Positions 35,702 through 45,039 of a stretch of DNA of 64,000 bases are shown here, piece after piece. The stretch is from assembly GCF_007753265.1 (NCBI RefSeq), contig NZ_CP036349.1:1211363-1275362 (forward strand), read 5' to 3'. The notes beneath the pieces were generated by a model. The model made no database searches, was not told where the DNA came from, and saw only the letters and a program-made list of their open reading frames with translations. The DNA is from Botrimarina mediterranea. Lineage in GTDB: Bacteria; Planctomycetota; Planctomycetia; Pirellulales; Lacipirellulaceae. A program made the translations under genes and the position numbers. The stretch's first letter is position 1. Each line of letters opens with the position of its first letter.

Positions 35702-36955
35702 TTACCTACCAGCGCCCGGCAACTCCAGCGTCGGCGCCGGAAGCCGCACCACAACATCATCGGGCCCGTTGGGCTTGGGGCGCTCGCCGGTCCAATCGAT
35801 CGGCGCGTACTCGCCATCGACGAACTCGCCCGATTGATCGCTGCCGCCGTCATCGACGCCGTTGCGGCCGAGGCTCCAGATCGCAAAACCCTCGTCGCGC
35901 CGCTCGTAGACAAACGGCTCGTTGGTGAACGGGTCGAGCGGGATCTCGGCGAGTGGATCGGGCGCGAGGGCGTCGAGCGCGTCGGGGTACTCGCCGTGGC
36001 GGAGTTGATGGAGCTTGAGGGCAGCGGCGAGGAGGGTGAGGCGTTGCCTCGCGATAGTCGAATCGGCAGCGTCAAAGACAGCTCCCGCGTCCGGGAAAAG
36101 ATTCGCTACAAAAATCGCGCCTACGACTTCTCCGTTAGCGATCGCTGGTGCGTGACCTTCTTGCAATGACTTCGCTTTCAAAGCTGCATGATCGATTCTT
36201 CTGAGATCTTCTACGAAATTTGAATATGCCACTCTTCGCGCAACCGAATCCGGAATGGATGCAATTTCTTTGAGCCTATTCCAGTAGCTTACAGTTACTC
36301 TCAGTGTTTGGTTTGCGTCGAAGAAGCCTTCCAACCACAGTTCATGCACGTCTCCACGGCGATGCATGTCTCCTTCAGGTCGAAGCTTACCCGGCGTCGG
36401 TCGCTCAGAAAACTCTCGTACGACTGTGTCTAGCATCAAGAGAGTTTCGTCGAGAGTGAATTGCGGCGCCCACATGACAGGGCGGTCAGCTCTAGCTTGT
36501 AGCATTGCCACCACTTTGGAAGCATCTTTACCATCGGTAGCATCCTGAAACGTTAGTAGCTCTAGCCGATCTGCAGCTTGCAGGTATCGGAATCCCTCAA
36601 GCGTCGAAATAGCGGAAAAGTCATCGAGCGAGAATTCTGCTAATTTGCGGATGCTCTCTACATTGGCGTTAGCGGTTCCTACAACAGTCTCGTGACATGC
36701 GGCCTCAACAGTTAAACACATGACGGCGCGCCGCATCGCAAGAACGCCACAGAGGTTGGTATTCAGCAGTGGATGAGGCGGCTTGCTGAGTAAGCTTGGT
36801 GAGGGGTTGTAGTAGCGATCGCACTTCACAACGGATCGGAGTAGGTTTAAGCCTGCTTGGTTGGCCTCCAGCCATTCCGAGAGTTCCGGGAAAATCGCTT
36901 CCTCTCCAAGGCCGGGAACCAAAGACTTGTCCCGCCCGAGCATCACTGAGTGCAC
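35702..36955 (-). CDS. Hypothetical protein, C-terminal part of a frameshifted lipoprotein
   Basis: 417 aa in the annotated frame from the ATG at 36955, but in-frame homologous-looking sequence continues upstream without a stop (PSSLCPHLDRWATVHSVML), and the overlapping frame at 36705-37343 supplies the missing start. The protein is mainly helical. Its C-terminal ~110 residues resemble the globular part of type II pseudopilins as found in planctomycete hypothetical proteins: ALKLHQLRHGEYPDALDALAP, then PLDPFTNEPFVYERRDEGFAIWSLG. The role is unknown. The region is AT-richer than its surroundings. If the frameshift is genuine, the gene is disrupted. Confidence 0.6.
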   Translation of the reverse strand: MHSVMLGRDKSLVPGLGEEAIFPELSEWLEANQAGLNLLRSVVKCDRYYNPSPSLLSKPPHPLLNTNLCGVLAMRRAVMCLTVEAACHETVVGTANANVESIRKLAEFSLDDFSAISTLEGFRYLQAADRLELLTFQDATDGKDASKVVAMLQARADRPVMWAPQFTLDETLLMLDTVVREFSERPTPGKLRPEGDMHRRGDVHELWLEGFFDANQTLRVTVSYWNRLKEIASIPDSVARRVAYSNFVEDLRRIDHAALKAKSLQEGHAPAIANGEVVGAIFVANLFPDAGAVFDAADSTIARQRLTLLAAALKLHQLRHGEYPDALDALAPDPLAEIPLDPFTNEPFVYERRDEGFAIWSLGRNGVDDGGSDQSGEFVDGEYAPIDWTGERPKPNGPDDVVVRLPAPTLELPGAGR

Positions 36956-37343
36956 CGTGGCCCAACGATCTAAGTGTGGGCAGAGGCTTGAGGGAGTCGC
37001 GGCCCCGTGGTAAGTCGCACCTTAGTTCGGTGAAGAGCAAAGCCTTCTCTTGGAAGTTCAGCAGATCGACGCCAACGGCACGCCAAAGAATGACGGCGCC
37101 GTTGTCTTCGGGTTTAACGTCACGGCCCAAGCGATTGAGGACAGCTCCGGCGTAATCGGGCAAGCCATCGGACGCGATCGGTTCGGTGATAAACGTGGTC
37201 TCTACCGAGACTTCGATTGGCTTCGGAGGTTCGTTCGCGGTTCCCGAGTTGCAGGCTGTGAGCCAGGTGATGATGGCAAGAGTCGTCCACCACCAACCGG
37301 TTAGGTTTCGGTGGACGCCGGCACTGTTGCTGTCGGTCTCCAT
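36705..37343 (-). pseudogene. N-terminal part of the same lipoprotein, before a frameshift
   Basis: The frame opens METDSNSAGVHRNLTGWW with a hydrophobic segment ending LTACN, a lipobox. LPDYAGAVLNRLGRDVKPEDNGAVILWRAVGVDLL follows, a well-ordered N-terminal domain (planctomycete proteins of this type have N-N-A-A-V-x-L-W-R). Coding sense is lost near 37000: removing one base in a GGCC run there joins this frame smoothly to the downstream frame. The rest of this frame, to 36705, is probably meaningless. It is either a one-base sequencing error or a real frameshift mutation. Confidence 0.55.
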
Positions 37344-37415
37344 CGCCGCATTCTAACCACAACCGCCCGCAGCGTGAACGTTGTGTTCACGCTGCGAAGC
37401 GGGGCGGATCGATAG

Positions 37416-37494
37416 CGGCGAGCCCACGATGTTAATCGTGGGTGGGAAGCTAAGACCCGCTTCCCACCGACGACTAACGTCGCGAGCCTCGCCG
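37416..37494. repeat. Palindromic repeat, family B
   Basis: Three hairpins inside one inverted frame: CCCACGAT/ATCGTGGG, GGTGGGAAGC/GCTTCCCACC and CGACG/CGTCG, with GGCGAG/CTCGCC at the outside. It sits just after the flotillin gene stop. Confidence 0.7.
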
Positions 37495-37506
37495 TCGATT
37501 TTGTGG

Positions 37507-39216
37507 CTAGTTCTCGCTCGTGGCGCCGTTGGCTTCGGCCTTCGGCGTTGGGGCGACCGGCTCTTTCTCTTTGCTGTCGCCGCCCATGAAACGCGCGAGG
37601 CTTTCGGGCACCTCGATGCCGCCGACGTCGCGGAGCACCTGCATCATCGGGGGGAGCGTCCCCGTCATGCCTTGCAGGAAGTCGGCCGTGTTCGAGCGGC
37701 CGTCTTTGCCGGAGCCGTTCTCCCAGACGACGACCTTGTCGAACTTGATGTTCGAGATCGCCTTGGCGGAGGTCTCGGCCAGCGTGTCGAGGTGCTCGAG
37801 CATCATCAGCTGGAACGCTTCGCGGGCGCCGCCGCACGCGGCGACGATCTGCTTGAGGCCCTCGCCCTTCTTGGCGAGGATCTCGTACTGGCCGCGGGCC
37901 TCCGCTTCGAGCTTCGCGTAGACCGCCGCGGCGTTGGCGTTGGCTTCGAGCTTGATCCGCTCGGCCTCGGCTTCGGCCTGGACGATAAGCCGCGCCTTCT
38001 CGGCCTTGGCGACCGCTTCGTACTCGGCGCGCTTCTCGGCCTCGACGCGTTCGGCCTCCGCGAGAGCGGCCTTGGCCATCGCGCGGTTCTGCACCTCGAT
38101 AACCGAGGCTTCCGCTTCACGCTTCGCTGCTTCACCGCGGTGGTAGGCCTCGGCCCTTTGGACGAGCAACTCGGCTTGCGACTTGGCGACCCTTGCGGCG
38201 GCGATATTCTCACCATCGACTGCGGTGGCGTCCGCTTCGGCCATGGCGATACGCTTCTGCCGCTCGGCTTCTTTAACTTGGACTTCGCGCTCGAATTCGG
38301 CCGTCTGCTCGCCGACCGTCTGCTCCTTGAGCATCATGGCGACCTCGATCGCCCGGTCACGTTCGGCGGCCTTCTCACCGACGGTCTGCTCTTTGAGCAA
38401 CTCGGCGAGACGCACCGCCTGCTCGCGCTCGGCCTCACGGGTGCCGATCTCGCGCAGCTTCGTGGCGTCGGCGACCTTCACGGCCTTCTCACGCTCGGCG
38501 TCGGCGACGCGGATCTCACCCTTCCGCAACTCGTCGGCGACGTCGCCACGCGCCTGCTGGATCGCTTCGCTGGCGGCCTTCTGACCGATGGCGTCGATGT
38601 AGCCCGACTCGTCGGTGATGTCGGTGATGTTGACGTTGATCAGCACGAGGCCAATCTTCTTCAGCTCGGGCTCGACCGAGTTTTGAATGTGCTGAAGGAA
38701 GGTGTCACGGTCGCGGTTGATGTCCTCGATCCGCATCGACGCGATCACTTGCCGCAATTGACCGAAGATGATTTCTTCGGCCTGTTTGCGGATCTCGTTC
38801 GTGCCCAGGTCTAACAGGCGGATCGAGGCGTTGCTCATCACCTCCGGCTGGGTGCCGATGGCGACGGTGAAGACGCTCGGCACGTTGACGCGGATGTTCT
38901 CGCCCGACAGCGCGCCGCGGAGCGGGATCTCGATCTGGATCGGCTCGAGGCTCAGGTAGCGGAAGCCCTGCACGAAGGGGATCACATAGGTAGCGCCGCC
39001 GTGGATCGTCTTGGCGGTCTTCCCGCCGCCGACGAACATGCCGTACTTGACGAGCACCTGGTTCGAGCTGCAGCGCTTCAACGTCGCTTTGATGAAGGCG
39101 AAGAGCGCTACCAGTATAGCTACGCCCGCCAGGATGATTCCAAGGGCCCAAACGCCAGGCGGAAAATTCATCGCCGCAATCGGGGGCATCGTGAGCGAGA
39201 GGTTAGCGAGCGCCAT
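37507..39216 (-). CDS. Flotillin-like SPFH/band 7 protein
   Basis: 569 aa. One N-terminal membrane segment (~20-42) is followed by an SPFH domain (~45-230) with QVLVKYGMFVGG, TYVIPFVQGFRYLSLEPIQIEI and IRLLDLGTNEIRKQAEEIIFGQLRQVIASM. A long Glu/Ala coiled-coil region (~240-470) with repeated AxEAEREQAV-type units follows, then a C-terminal domain with VVWENGSGKDGRSNTADFLQGM, the bacterial flotillin signature. Flotillins scaffold membrane microdomains and affect secretion and signalling. It is co-directional with the NfeD-like gene 77 bp upstream, as in the Bacillus yuaF-yuaG arrangement. Confidence 0.9.
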   Translation of the reverse strand: MALANLSLTMPPIAAMNFPPGVWALGIILAGVAILVALFAFIKATLKRCSSNQVLVKYGMFVGGGKTAKTIHGGATYVIPFVQGFRYLSLEPIQIEIPLRGALSGENIRVNVPSVFTVAIGTQPEVMSNASIRLLDLGTNEIRKQAEEIIFGQLRQVIASMRIEDINRDRDTFLQHIQNSVEPELKKIGLVLINVNITDITDESGYIDAIGQKAASEAIQQARGDVADELRKGEIRVADAEREKAVKVADATKLREIGTREAEREQAVRLAELLKEQTVGEKAAERDRAIEVAMMLKEQTVGEQTAEFEREVQVKEAERQKRIAMAEADATAVDGENIAAARVAKSQAELLVQRAEAYHRGEAAKREAEASVIEVQNRAMAKAALAEAERVEAEKRAEYEAVAKAEKARLIVQAEAEAERIKLEANANAAAVYAKLEAEARGQYEILAKKGEGLKQIVAACGGAREAFQLMMLEHLDTLAETSAKAISNIKFDKVVVWENGSGKDGRSNTADFLQGMTGTLPPMMQVLRDVGGIEVPESLARFMGGDSKEKEPVAPTPKAEANGATSEN

Positions 39217-39293
39217 GGGGTTGTTCCTTAACTTGTGGGCAATTCTTTGCGGTTGATTAATTTAAGATTGTCTTCGGGCGCGATTGGAGTTTC

Positions 39294-39881
39294 CTATGGC
39301 GCGTTGATCCGTAGCGGCGCGACTTTGACGGTGTCGTTGGAAACCACGTCCATCACCAACACCTTGGAGCCCGTGGCGAGCGGGTGGTCGGAGTCCGTCA
39401 GTGCTTGGTATTCAACCGTGCGGCCCTGCATCGTGAGCTGGACCTTTCCCGCTCGGCGGTTGGACTCGGCAATCGGGATATACACCTCGGCCGTCTGGCC
39501 GATCGCGTTGTAAACGTCTTCGTTGCCTTGCGTTTCGAAGCGGAAGATTTGCTTGAAGGCCCAGTAAACGGCGTACATGGCGCCGTAACCAGCGAGGCCC
39601 GCCAGCGCGAGCGATACGCCCGCCGAAGCGCCGGTCGCGTTCGCCGCGCCGCCGACGAGGCCGAAGAACGTCGCCGCGGCGGCGAGCGTCCGTAGCGAAA
39701 TCATCTCGAAGAACCAGAAGCCCGACGCGTCCGAGACGCCGGCGTCGTCGCCCCCCGGATCGATTCCCGGCGCGTCGTCGAAGCCGCCATCGTCGCCCCC
39801 AAAGATCATCATCACGAGCTGCCACAGCAGCACGACGCCTCCGCCGATCGCGAAGTAGAGGAACAGGCTTTCGAGGTTCAT
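39294..39881 (-). CDS. NfeD/YuaF-like membrane protein
   Basis: 195 aa. TM1 lies at ~5-26 (LFLYFAIGGGVVLLWQLVMMIF), then a Gly/Asp-rich loop (GGDDGGFDDAPGIDPGGDD), then TM segments at ~62-80 and ~88-108. The soluble C-terminal domain (~122-190) has IGQTAEVYIPIAESNRRAGKVQLTMQGRTVEYQAL...VLVMDVVSNDTVKVAPL, an OB-fold like that of NfeD proteins. NfeD proteins are encoded with flotillins and are thought to modulate their assembly. This matches the next gene downstream. Confidence 0.85.
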   Translation of the reverse strand: MNLESLFLYFAIGGGVVLLWQLVMMIFGGDDGGFDDAPGIDPGGDDAGVSDASGFWFFEMISLRTLAAAATFFGLVGGAANATGASAGVSLALAGLAGYGAMYAVYWAFKQIFRFETQGNEDVYNAIGQTAEVYIPIAESNRRAGKVQLTMQGRTVEYQALTDSDHPLATGSKVLVMDVVSNDTVKVAPLRINAP

Positions 39882-40145
39882 CGGACGGGCCTCGCCGGGG
39901 AGACTAACGGGTCCGCGCCACGCCGGGCGGTTGTCGGCAGTGTTTCGTCGGAGGAGGAGCGATCTTGCCGCGATTGGCTCCGGAAAAGCCCGCAGCGGCG
40001 CGGATTGTCCCCCTTCTGGGGTCCCCCGTCAAAGAAACTTAGCTCTTCCACCCCCGGCGCCGCTCCCGCCGCGGCCCGCTGGCCGGTACGCTCTGTCCGC
40101 TGCGACCCGTGCGACCCGATCAGAGCAACCATCTACCGAGCCCCG

Positions 40146-40745
40146 ATGGCCAAGCGCCGCCCCTCCAAACCGTACCGCGGCAAGAAGTCCGGCTACCGCT
40201 CCAAGGGCGGCGGCGGAGGCGGCTCGGCGCTAAAACTACGGAAGCTTGACGGCGACCGCGGTTGGGCCCTCGTCCCGCCGCCGAGCGCTGAAGAGATGTC
40301 GGACGACATCGCCGAGGTCCACGAGATGCTCGAGCACGGCGAGCTCGAGATCGCCACCGACGAGTTGCGTTTCCTGCTGTCGACCTGCCCCGAACTGCTC
40401 GAAGCCCACGTGCTGCTCGGCCAGATCGCGCTCGAGACCGACGAGACAAAGCCCGCCGACATCGAGCTCGCGCGGGGGCACTTCGGGTACGCGTTCCAAC
40501 TCGGTGAGAAGGCGCTGACGGCGGCCAGCTGCCCCGGCCCGCTCCTCGGCGCCGAACCGTCGAACGCCGCCTGGCACGAAGCCGCTCGCGGCTTAGCCTG
40601 GTGCCTCGAAAAACAAGGCCGACGAGCCATGGCGGACCAAGTTGCCGCGACGGTCCGCAAGTTCGACCCTAGTGACCCGGCGCAGGTGGCGGCGATGCTC
40701 GACGACCTGCGCGCGGGAGGGCTGCCGATTGTGGAGTTGGGGTAA
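40146..40745 (+). CDS. Hypothetical protein with TPR-like helical repeats
   Basis: 199 aa from the ATG at 40146 (MAKRRPSKPYRGKKSGYRSK), a basic Gly-rich leader; the frame extends upstream to 40005 without a better start. After residue ~45, helices pack in a tetratricopeptide-like way: ISDDIAEVHEMLEHGELEIATDELRFLLS, CPELLEAHVLLGQIALETDE, and AWHEAARGLAWCLEKQGRRAMADQVAATVRKFDP. It is probably a cytoplasmic scaffold protein. It is convergent with the gene at 40871. I cannot assign a role. Confidence 0.65.
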   Translation: MAKRRPSKPYRGKKSGYRSKGGGGGGSALKLRKLDGDRGWALVPPPSAEEMSDDIAEVHEMLEHGELEIATDELRFLLSTCPELLEAHVLLGQIALETDETKPADIELARGHFGYAFQLGEKALTAASCPGPLLGAEPSNAAWHEAARGLAWCLEKQGRRAMADQVAATVRKFDPSDPAQVAAMLDDLRAGGLPIVELG

Positions 40746-40756
40746 CTACCACCAAG

Positions 40757-40836
40757 ACGTCTGAGCCGTGGGCGGTAGCCCTCGGTGGGCGTCGGGTACC
40801 TACTCCCCACCGAGGGCTTCCGCCCACGGCTCAGAA
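40757..40836. repeat. Intergenic palindromic repeat, family A (complete copy)
   Basis: The arms CGTCTGAGCCGTGGGCGG and TAGCCCTCGGTGGG pair with CCCACCGAGGGC and CCGCCCACGGCTCAGA around GGGTACC. It lies between convergent genes, a position that would suit termination. Confidence 0.85.
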
Positions 40837-40870
40837 GCAAAGGGATGGTTCGCTCGTCGTAGTTCCTCTG

Positions 40871-42226
40871 CTACGGCAGCTCCAGCGGCCCGAGCTTCCA
40901 CGAGATCGGCGCGGTGTAAACGCCCGTCGGTGTTTCATAGACCCAGGTGAGTACTTCAGGATTCAATTTCGGCTCTTTGTCGTCGGCGGGCTCGTCATCG
41001 AATAACTCGCCGTCGCCGAGGTCGAACAGGTACGCCAAACCCACTTCGTTCTGGCTCTGCATCGTGGTTTCGAAGCCGACTTGGTCGTAGCGTTTGCCTT
41101 CGGCGTCGAGAAGGTACGACGGGTTCTGAAAGACCCAGCCGCGGTGCGAGGCGAGCGAGTCGCCCGCATTGTCGAGCCGTAACCGCATGTGCAGCTCCCA
41201 GATGTCATTCGCCTTCCGGAAACGTGTGACCGTTACCGCGGCGCCGCCGAAGGTCTGAACGATGGGAAACTTTGCGGCGCCGATTTTTTCGAAGCGGAAC
41301 TCGCGGCGCGTGGCGGGGATCATCGCGGTGAGTTGGCCGGCGACGCTCTCGATCCGCCTGACGTCGCGCCCGGGGAGCTGCATCGAAAGCGTCAGCGTCA
41401 GTGCCTGCTCGCCGGGGCTGGCTTCCATCGCGATCGTCTGGTCGGGCATCCGCGGCAATAGCGGCTTGCCGTCCGAACCGGTGACGGTCACGTCACGCAG
41501 CGCCTGCACGATCGCGATCGGCCGCAGCCGCGGCTCCCATGCCGCCTCGATCACCAGATCGAGCCGCGAAGCCGAATCATCGCGTAAGCCGCGCGTCGCT
41601 GCGAGGCTGAGGGGCTCGAAACGGAACGGCCCCGCGTAGACGGCGCCGCGGCTGCGTAGGCGGGTGCCCTCCTCGCGCGGGACGAGCGTCACCTCCCCCT
41701 CTTCGCCGTAGGGATAAACGGAGAGATCCGCCTCGTCGAGCAGCTTGTCGATCGCTTGCCAGAAGGGCTCTTCCGTGAGCGAAAGCGTCACCAGGATCGG
41801 CGGGGCATTGTTGCCGAAAGCTTCGCGCTGGTCATGGAACTTGGCGCCGGTCTGGCGAGTGAACTCTTCTAGGACCTCGCCGATTGGCTGCTGGATGGCT
41901 TCGATCGTCACGGTCGACGCCGCCGTCGCGCGGCGGGCGACGTCGCGTTGGATACGGATCCGCACGCGCTCGATCGCCGCTAGGACTTCGGCGGGGATCG
42001 AGGCATTCGCCGCGGGCAGCTGGGCGAGGACGCGTTCGGCGTTGTCCGGGGCTTCGCCTGCGAGCTCGACCAGCGCCGCCTCGGCCGCTCGGCGGTCGAC
42101 GGCATTGGCTGAGCCCAACTCTTCGAGTTGCACAAGCACGTCGTCGTCGAACTCGTCGGCGAAGGCGGGCGCGGCCAGGAGCAATGCGAACGGGGCGAGA
42201 GCGAGGCCGATCAAGAAGAGTCGCAT
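40871..42226 (-). CDS. Hypothetical exported protein with STN-like segment
   Basis: 451 aa from the ATG at 42226, which starts a signal peptide (MRLFLIGLALAPFALLLAAPAFA); the long frame to 42628 is antisense noise. Residues ~25-100 are helical. Then VTIEAIQQPIGEVLEEFTRQTGAKFH and FWQAIDKLLDEADLSVYPYGEEGEVTLVP resemble the STN module of secretins and TonB receptors, although alone here. The rest is beta-rich with VFQNPSYLLDAEGKRYD. Related planctomycete proteins are uncharacterised. It is divergent from the DUF1570 gene. Confidence 0.7.
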   Translation of the reverse strand: MRLFLIGLALAPFALLLAAPAFADEFDDDVLVQLEELGSANAVDRRAAEAALVELAGEAPDNAERVLAQLPAANASIPAEVLAAIERVRIRIQRDVARRATAASTVTIEAIQQPIGEVLEEFTRQTGAKFHDQREAFGNNAPPILVTLSLTEEPFWQAIDKLLDEADLSVYPYGEEGEVTLVPREEGTRLRSRGAVYAGPFRFEPLSLAATRGLRDDSASRLDLVIEAAWEPRLRPIAIVQALRDVTVTGSDGKPLLPRMPDQTIAMEASPGEQALTLTLSMQLPGRDVRRIESVAGQLTAMIPATRREFRFEKIGAAKFPIVQTFGGAAVTVTRFRKANDIWELHMRLRLDNAGDSLASHRGWVFQNPSYLLDAEGKRYDQVGFETTMQSQNEVGLAYLFDLGDGELFDDEPADDKEPKLNPEVLTWVYETPTGVYTAPISWKLGPLELP

Positions 42227-42419
42227 GGGTCGTCGTCTCCGGCACGGCAGCGGCGAGTAGCGGCGGAAGGGTGGCGGCGGTTTTGACGATTCTAAGCACG
42301 GAAGGCCCGCGGGGTCTTGGCCGGCCTCCCCGGCTGGCGTGGCCGTGGCGGCGTAGGTTTGCCGATAGGGGGCCGCTGCGGGCGGCTCGCCGACGCCGCC
42401 CCGCTTGATCGACCTCCCG

Positions 42420-43493
42420 ATGCGTCCGCTCATCACTCTTGCTCTGCTCACGGCGTTGTCGGCCGCCGGCCTGGCGTCGGCGGCGGACTTCATGTTCCAG
42501 GCGACCGTGGGCGGCACGCTGCTGGAGGGCCGGCCGCTCACTTGGACCGACGCCACGATGGTCCTCCTGTCCCGCGACGGCCAGCTGCACGAGTTCGCCC
42601 CCAGCCATGCAAAGCAGGCCCGCCGCACGGCGCCCGCCTTTCAAGGCTACACGAGCGAAGAGATGCGGCAGCGGCTCTACGGAGAGTTCGGCAGCCGGTT
42701 CGACTACACCTCGACGGGCCATTACCTCGTCGCCCACCCACGCGGCGAGCACGCCGAATGGGCCAACCGTTTCGAAGACCTTTACCGTTCGTTTGTCCGC
42801 TACTTCCGCGTGCGCGGCTTCCAGCCCGAGGAGCCGCCCTACCCACTGGTGGCGATCGTGTTCGGCAATCGCAGCGAGTACGAGCGCTACGTGTCAAAAT
42901 CGTCGTCCGGCGCGCCGAGCGGGGCGCTGGGGCACTACGAGCCCCGCACCAACCGCGTCTATCTCTACGACCAGAGCTCGGCCGGCGGCGACGATCGCTG
43001 GGACGAGACGGCTTCGACCGTTATCCACGAGGCGACGCACCAGACCGCCTACAACGTGGGCGTCCACACCCGCTTCGCTTCGGGCCCGCGGTGGGTCAGC
43101 GAGGGGCTCGCCATGATGTTCGAGGCCCGCGGCGTCCACGACGCCCGCAGCTACGACCGGGGCGACAGCCGAGTCAACTACGGCCGGCTGTACGACTTCA
43201 CGAACAGCGTCGTCCCGAACCTGCCGCTAGGGAATCTCGAGACCTACATCGCTTCGGACCAAGCGTTCGAGCGGATGCCGATCCACGCTTACGCCGAAGC
43301 CTGGGCGTTGACGTTCTTCCTCAGCGAGACCCGCCCGCAGCAGTACGCCGATTACCTGACGCTCACCGCTGACCGGCCCCTGTTCTCCAAGTACGCCGCC
43401 GCCGATCGCGTCGCCGACTTCCGCCGCGTCTTCGGCGAGGACCTCGAACTGCTCGACTCGCACTTCATGAGTTTCATGAAGGGTTTGCGCTGA
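42420..43493 (+). CDS. DUF1570 domain protein, putative zinc metallopeptidase
   Basis: 357 aa from the ATG at 42420 (MRPLITLALLTALSAAGLAS), a signal peptide; an ATG at 42405 is possible. The soluble domain contains VIHEATHQTAYNVG (~203-216), an HExxH zincin motif, followed ~20 residues later by PRWVSEGLAMMFEARG with a Glu suited as third ligand, the arrangement of DUF1570 and related gluzincins. Upstream, YPLVAIVFGNRSEYERY and LGHYEPRTNRVYLYD are family blocks. A peptidase activity outside the cytoplasm is inferred; substrates are unknown. Confidence 0.85.
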   Translation: MRPLITLALLTALSAAGLASAADFMFQATVGGTLLEGRPLTWTDATMVLLSRDGQLHEFAPSHAKQARRTAPAFQGYTSEEMRQRLYGEFGSRFDYTSTGHYLVAHPRGEHAEWANRFEDLYRSFVRYFRVRGFQPEEPPYPLVAIVFGNRSEYERYVSKSSSGAPSGALGHYEPRTNRVYLYDQSSAGGDDRWDETASTVIHEATHQTAYNVGVHTRFASGPRWVSEGLAMMFEARGVHDARSYDRGDSRVNYGRLYDFTNSVVPNLPLGNLETYIASDQAFERMPIHAYAEAWALTFFLSETRPQQYADYLTLTADRPLFSKYAAADRVADFRRVFGEDLELLDSHFMSFMKGLR

Positions 43494-43515
43494 AGGTTCG
43501 GCGAACCAGCAGTTG

Positions 43516-43650
43516 GCGTCTGAGCCGCGGGCGCTAGCCCTCGGTGGAGTTGGCACCCGACTTCCACTGAGGGCTACCGCCCACGGCTCAGATCAACACG
43601 AGTGGGTGTGCGGTTTGTGGCGCCACCCGCGGCTAGCGCCGACGGCTCAT
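43516..43650. repeat. Intergenic palindromic repeats, family A (complete plus half copy)
   Basis: A complete copy at 43516-43594 (CGTCTGAGCCGCGGGCGC to CGCCCACGGCTCAGAT) is followed at 43620-43650 by a half copy CGCGGCTAGCGCC...GGCTCATT. The remaining interval up to 43895 shows no gene. Confidence 0.75.
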
Positions 43651-43895
43651 TCCGAATCCGCAATCCGCGCTCCCCCCGCCCTGCGGGTTCTTGTCGTCCG
43701 GCTGGTGACGGTCGTTGCTGTCGTGGGGCCCGCTGGGGGCGGCGACGGCAGTGAAAGCGGTGAAAGCGTGCTCTTCGACTTGGAGGACTGGGAGAAGTCC
43801 GCCGATAGCTAGCGTCAGGCAAGGCACGGAACCTTTGCCGGTCGGTGGCGGCCGACCAAGACCTCACCGCGAGGCCCCCGATACGGAGATCAACC

Positions 43896-44975
43896 GTGGC
43901 CGCTTCTATCGTTAACGATACGTCAGTCGCTAGTCGACCTCTCAGCTACGCGGCCCTATGGGCGCCTCTGGCGGTGGCGCTGGCGACGCCGCTCTTGTTT
44001 CTGCAAGCCGCCGTCGTGAAGCCGATGTCGGCCGACCTCGACCGCATGCAGCGACAGGTCGCGCGGCTCGAGGCGACGATCGCCGAGCTGAAGTCGAAGG
44101 GGCCCGTCGCGCGGCAGGCGACGGGGCTCTTGGCCGAGCTGACGCAGCAAGAGTCGCTAATCACAGCGGCAGAGCGGTCGCTGGAGCGTTTCGCAATGCT
44201 CGACCGCAAGATGACGCGCGGCCTCGCCGACGCCGAGCATGCGATCGCCAAGCTCGACCGGCTCGAAGTGATTTCGGATCGCGCCCGTGAGCAGGCCCGC
44301 CTGCTCGACGCCACGAACCAGACGCTCGTGATGCTCCAGCCAGTGGCGGACGACCTGCAGAATGCGATCGACCGCGCGGGCCGCCTCGCGCCGGCGGTAA
44401 CCGAGGTCGAACGGCTCTCGTCGCGGCTCGGCGAGGCGCAAGGGCTCACCGAAGCGTCGCTGCGGAGTGTGGACAAGCTCGTCGATATGCAGCAGACGAT
44501 CGCTTCTCGGACGGCCGGCGTCGCTTCGGCGAACGCGGCGCTCGAGGGGCTGTTGCGAATGGAGTCGCGATTGAACTCGCCGCTGCTGGCGGTCGCCGCG
44601 TCGCAGACCCGGCTCGACGAGCTGATCCGGCTCAAAGACGTGGTCATCGCCAAGACCGACGACTTGCCAGCCGCCTTCGATACGTTCGACCTGATCGTCG
44701 GCCTCCAAGACGACTTGCAGCAGGCGCGAGTTGTCTTCGAGCGGGCCCAGCGACTCGTCGCCGACCTGACGCTGCTCAGCCCGTCGCTCAAGCGTCTGGC
44801 GACGGTGATTGAACCGATGATCGAGCAAGCTACCGTCAAGAGCCTCGCGGGCGCCGAGCTGCGGATGGTGCTGAAGGAGCTTGGACAACGGCGGTCCGAG
44901 GCTTTGGCCAAGGCCCAATCCGAAGCGGCCGAAGACGACAGCGTCGCCACGCGTCCCGCGGCGGCGATGAAGTGA
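43896..44975 (+). CDS. Membrane-anchored coiled-coil protein
   Basis: 359 aa from GTG at 43896, chosen because CGGAG lies ~9 nt upstream; the frame is open from 43845. A single membrane segment (~20-42, APLAVALATPLLFLQAAVV) is followed by ~300 residues of nearly continuous heptad-like helix (DLDRMQRQVARLEATIAELKS, QESLITAAERSLERFAML, and so on), poor in Gly/Pro. Probably an inner-membrane protein with a rod-shaped extension, perhaps structural. There is no named family I can see. It is monocistronic with a strong terminator. Confidence 0.7.
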   Translation: MAASIVNDTSVASRPLSYAALWAPLAVALATPLLFLQAAVVKPMSADLDRMQRQVARLEATIAELKSKGPVARQATGLLAELTQQESLITAAERSLERFAMLDRKMTRGLADAEHAIAKLDRLEVISDRAREQARLLDATNQTLVMLQPVADDLQNAIDRAGRLAPAVTEVERLSSRLGEAQGLTEASLRSVDKLVDMQQTIASRTAGVASANAALEGLLRMESRLNSPLLAVAASQTRLDELIRLKDVVIAKTDDLPAAFDTFDLIVGLQDDLQQARVVFERAQRLVADLTLLSPSLKRLATVIEPMIEQATVKSLAGAELRMVLKELGQRRSEALAKAQSEAAEDDSVATRPAAAMK

Positions 44976-44991
44976 AATACTCTCCCCACGG

Positions 44992-45039
44992 GTCGCGGCG
45001 CCGCTTGGACGTGTAGGCGCCGCGACTCGTGTATTTTTT
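44992..45039 (+). terminator. Rho-independent terminator
   Basis: An 11-bp perfect stem GTCGCGGCGCC (44992-45002) / GGCGCCGCGAC (45016-45026) is followed by a TCGTGTA spacer and TTTTTT (45034-45039), 17 bp after the coiled-coil gene stop. Confidence 0.85.
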
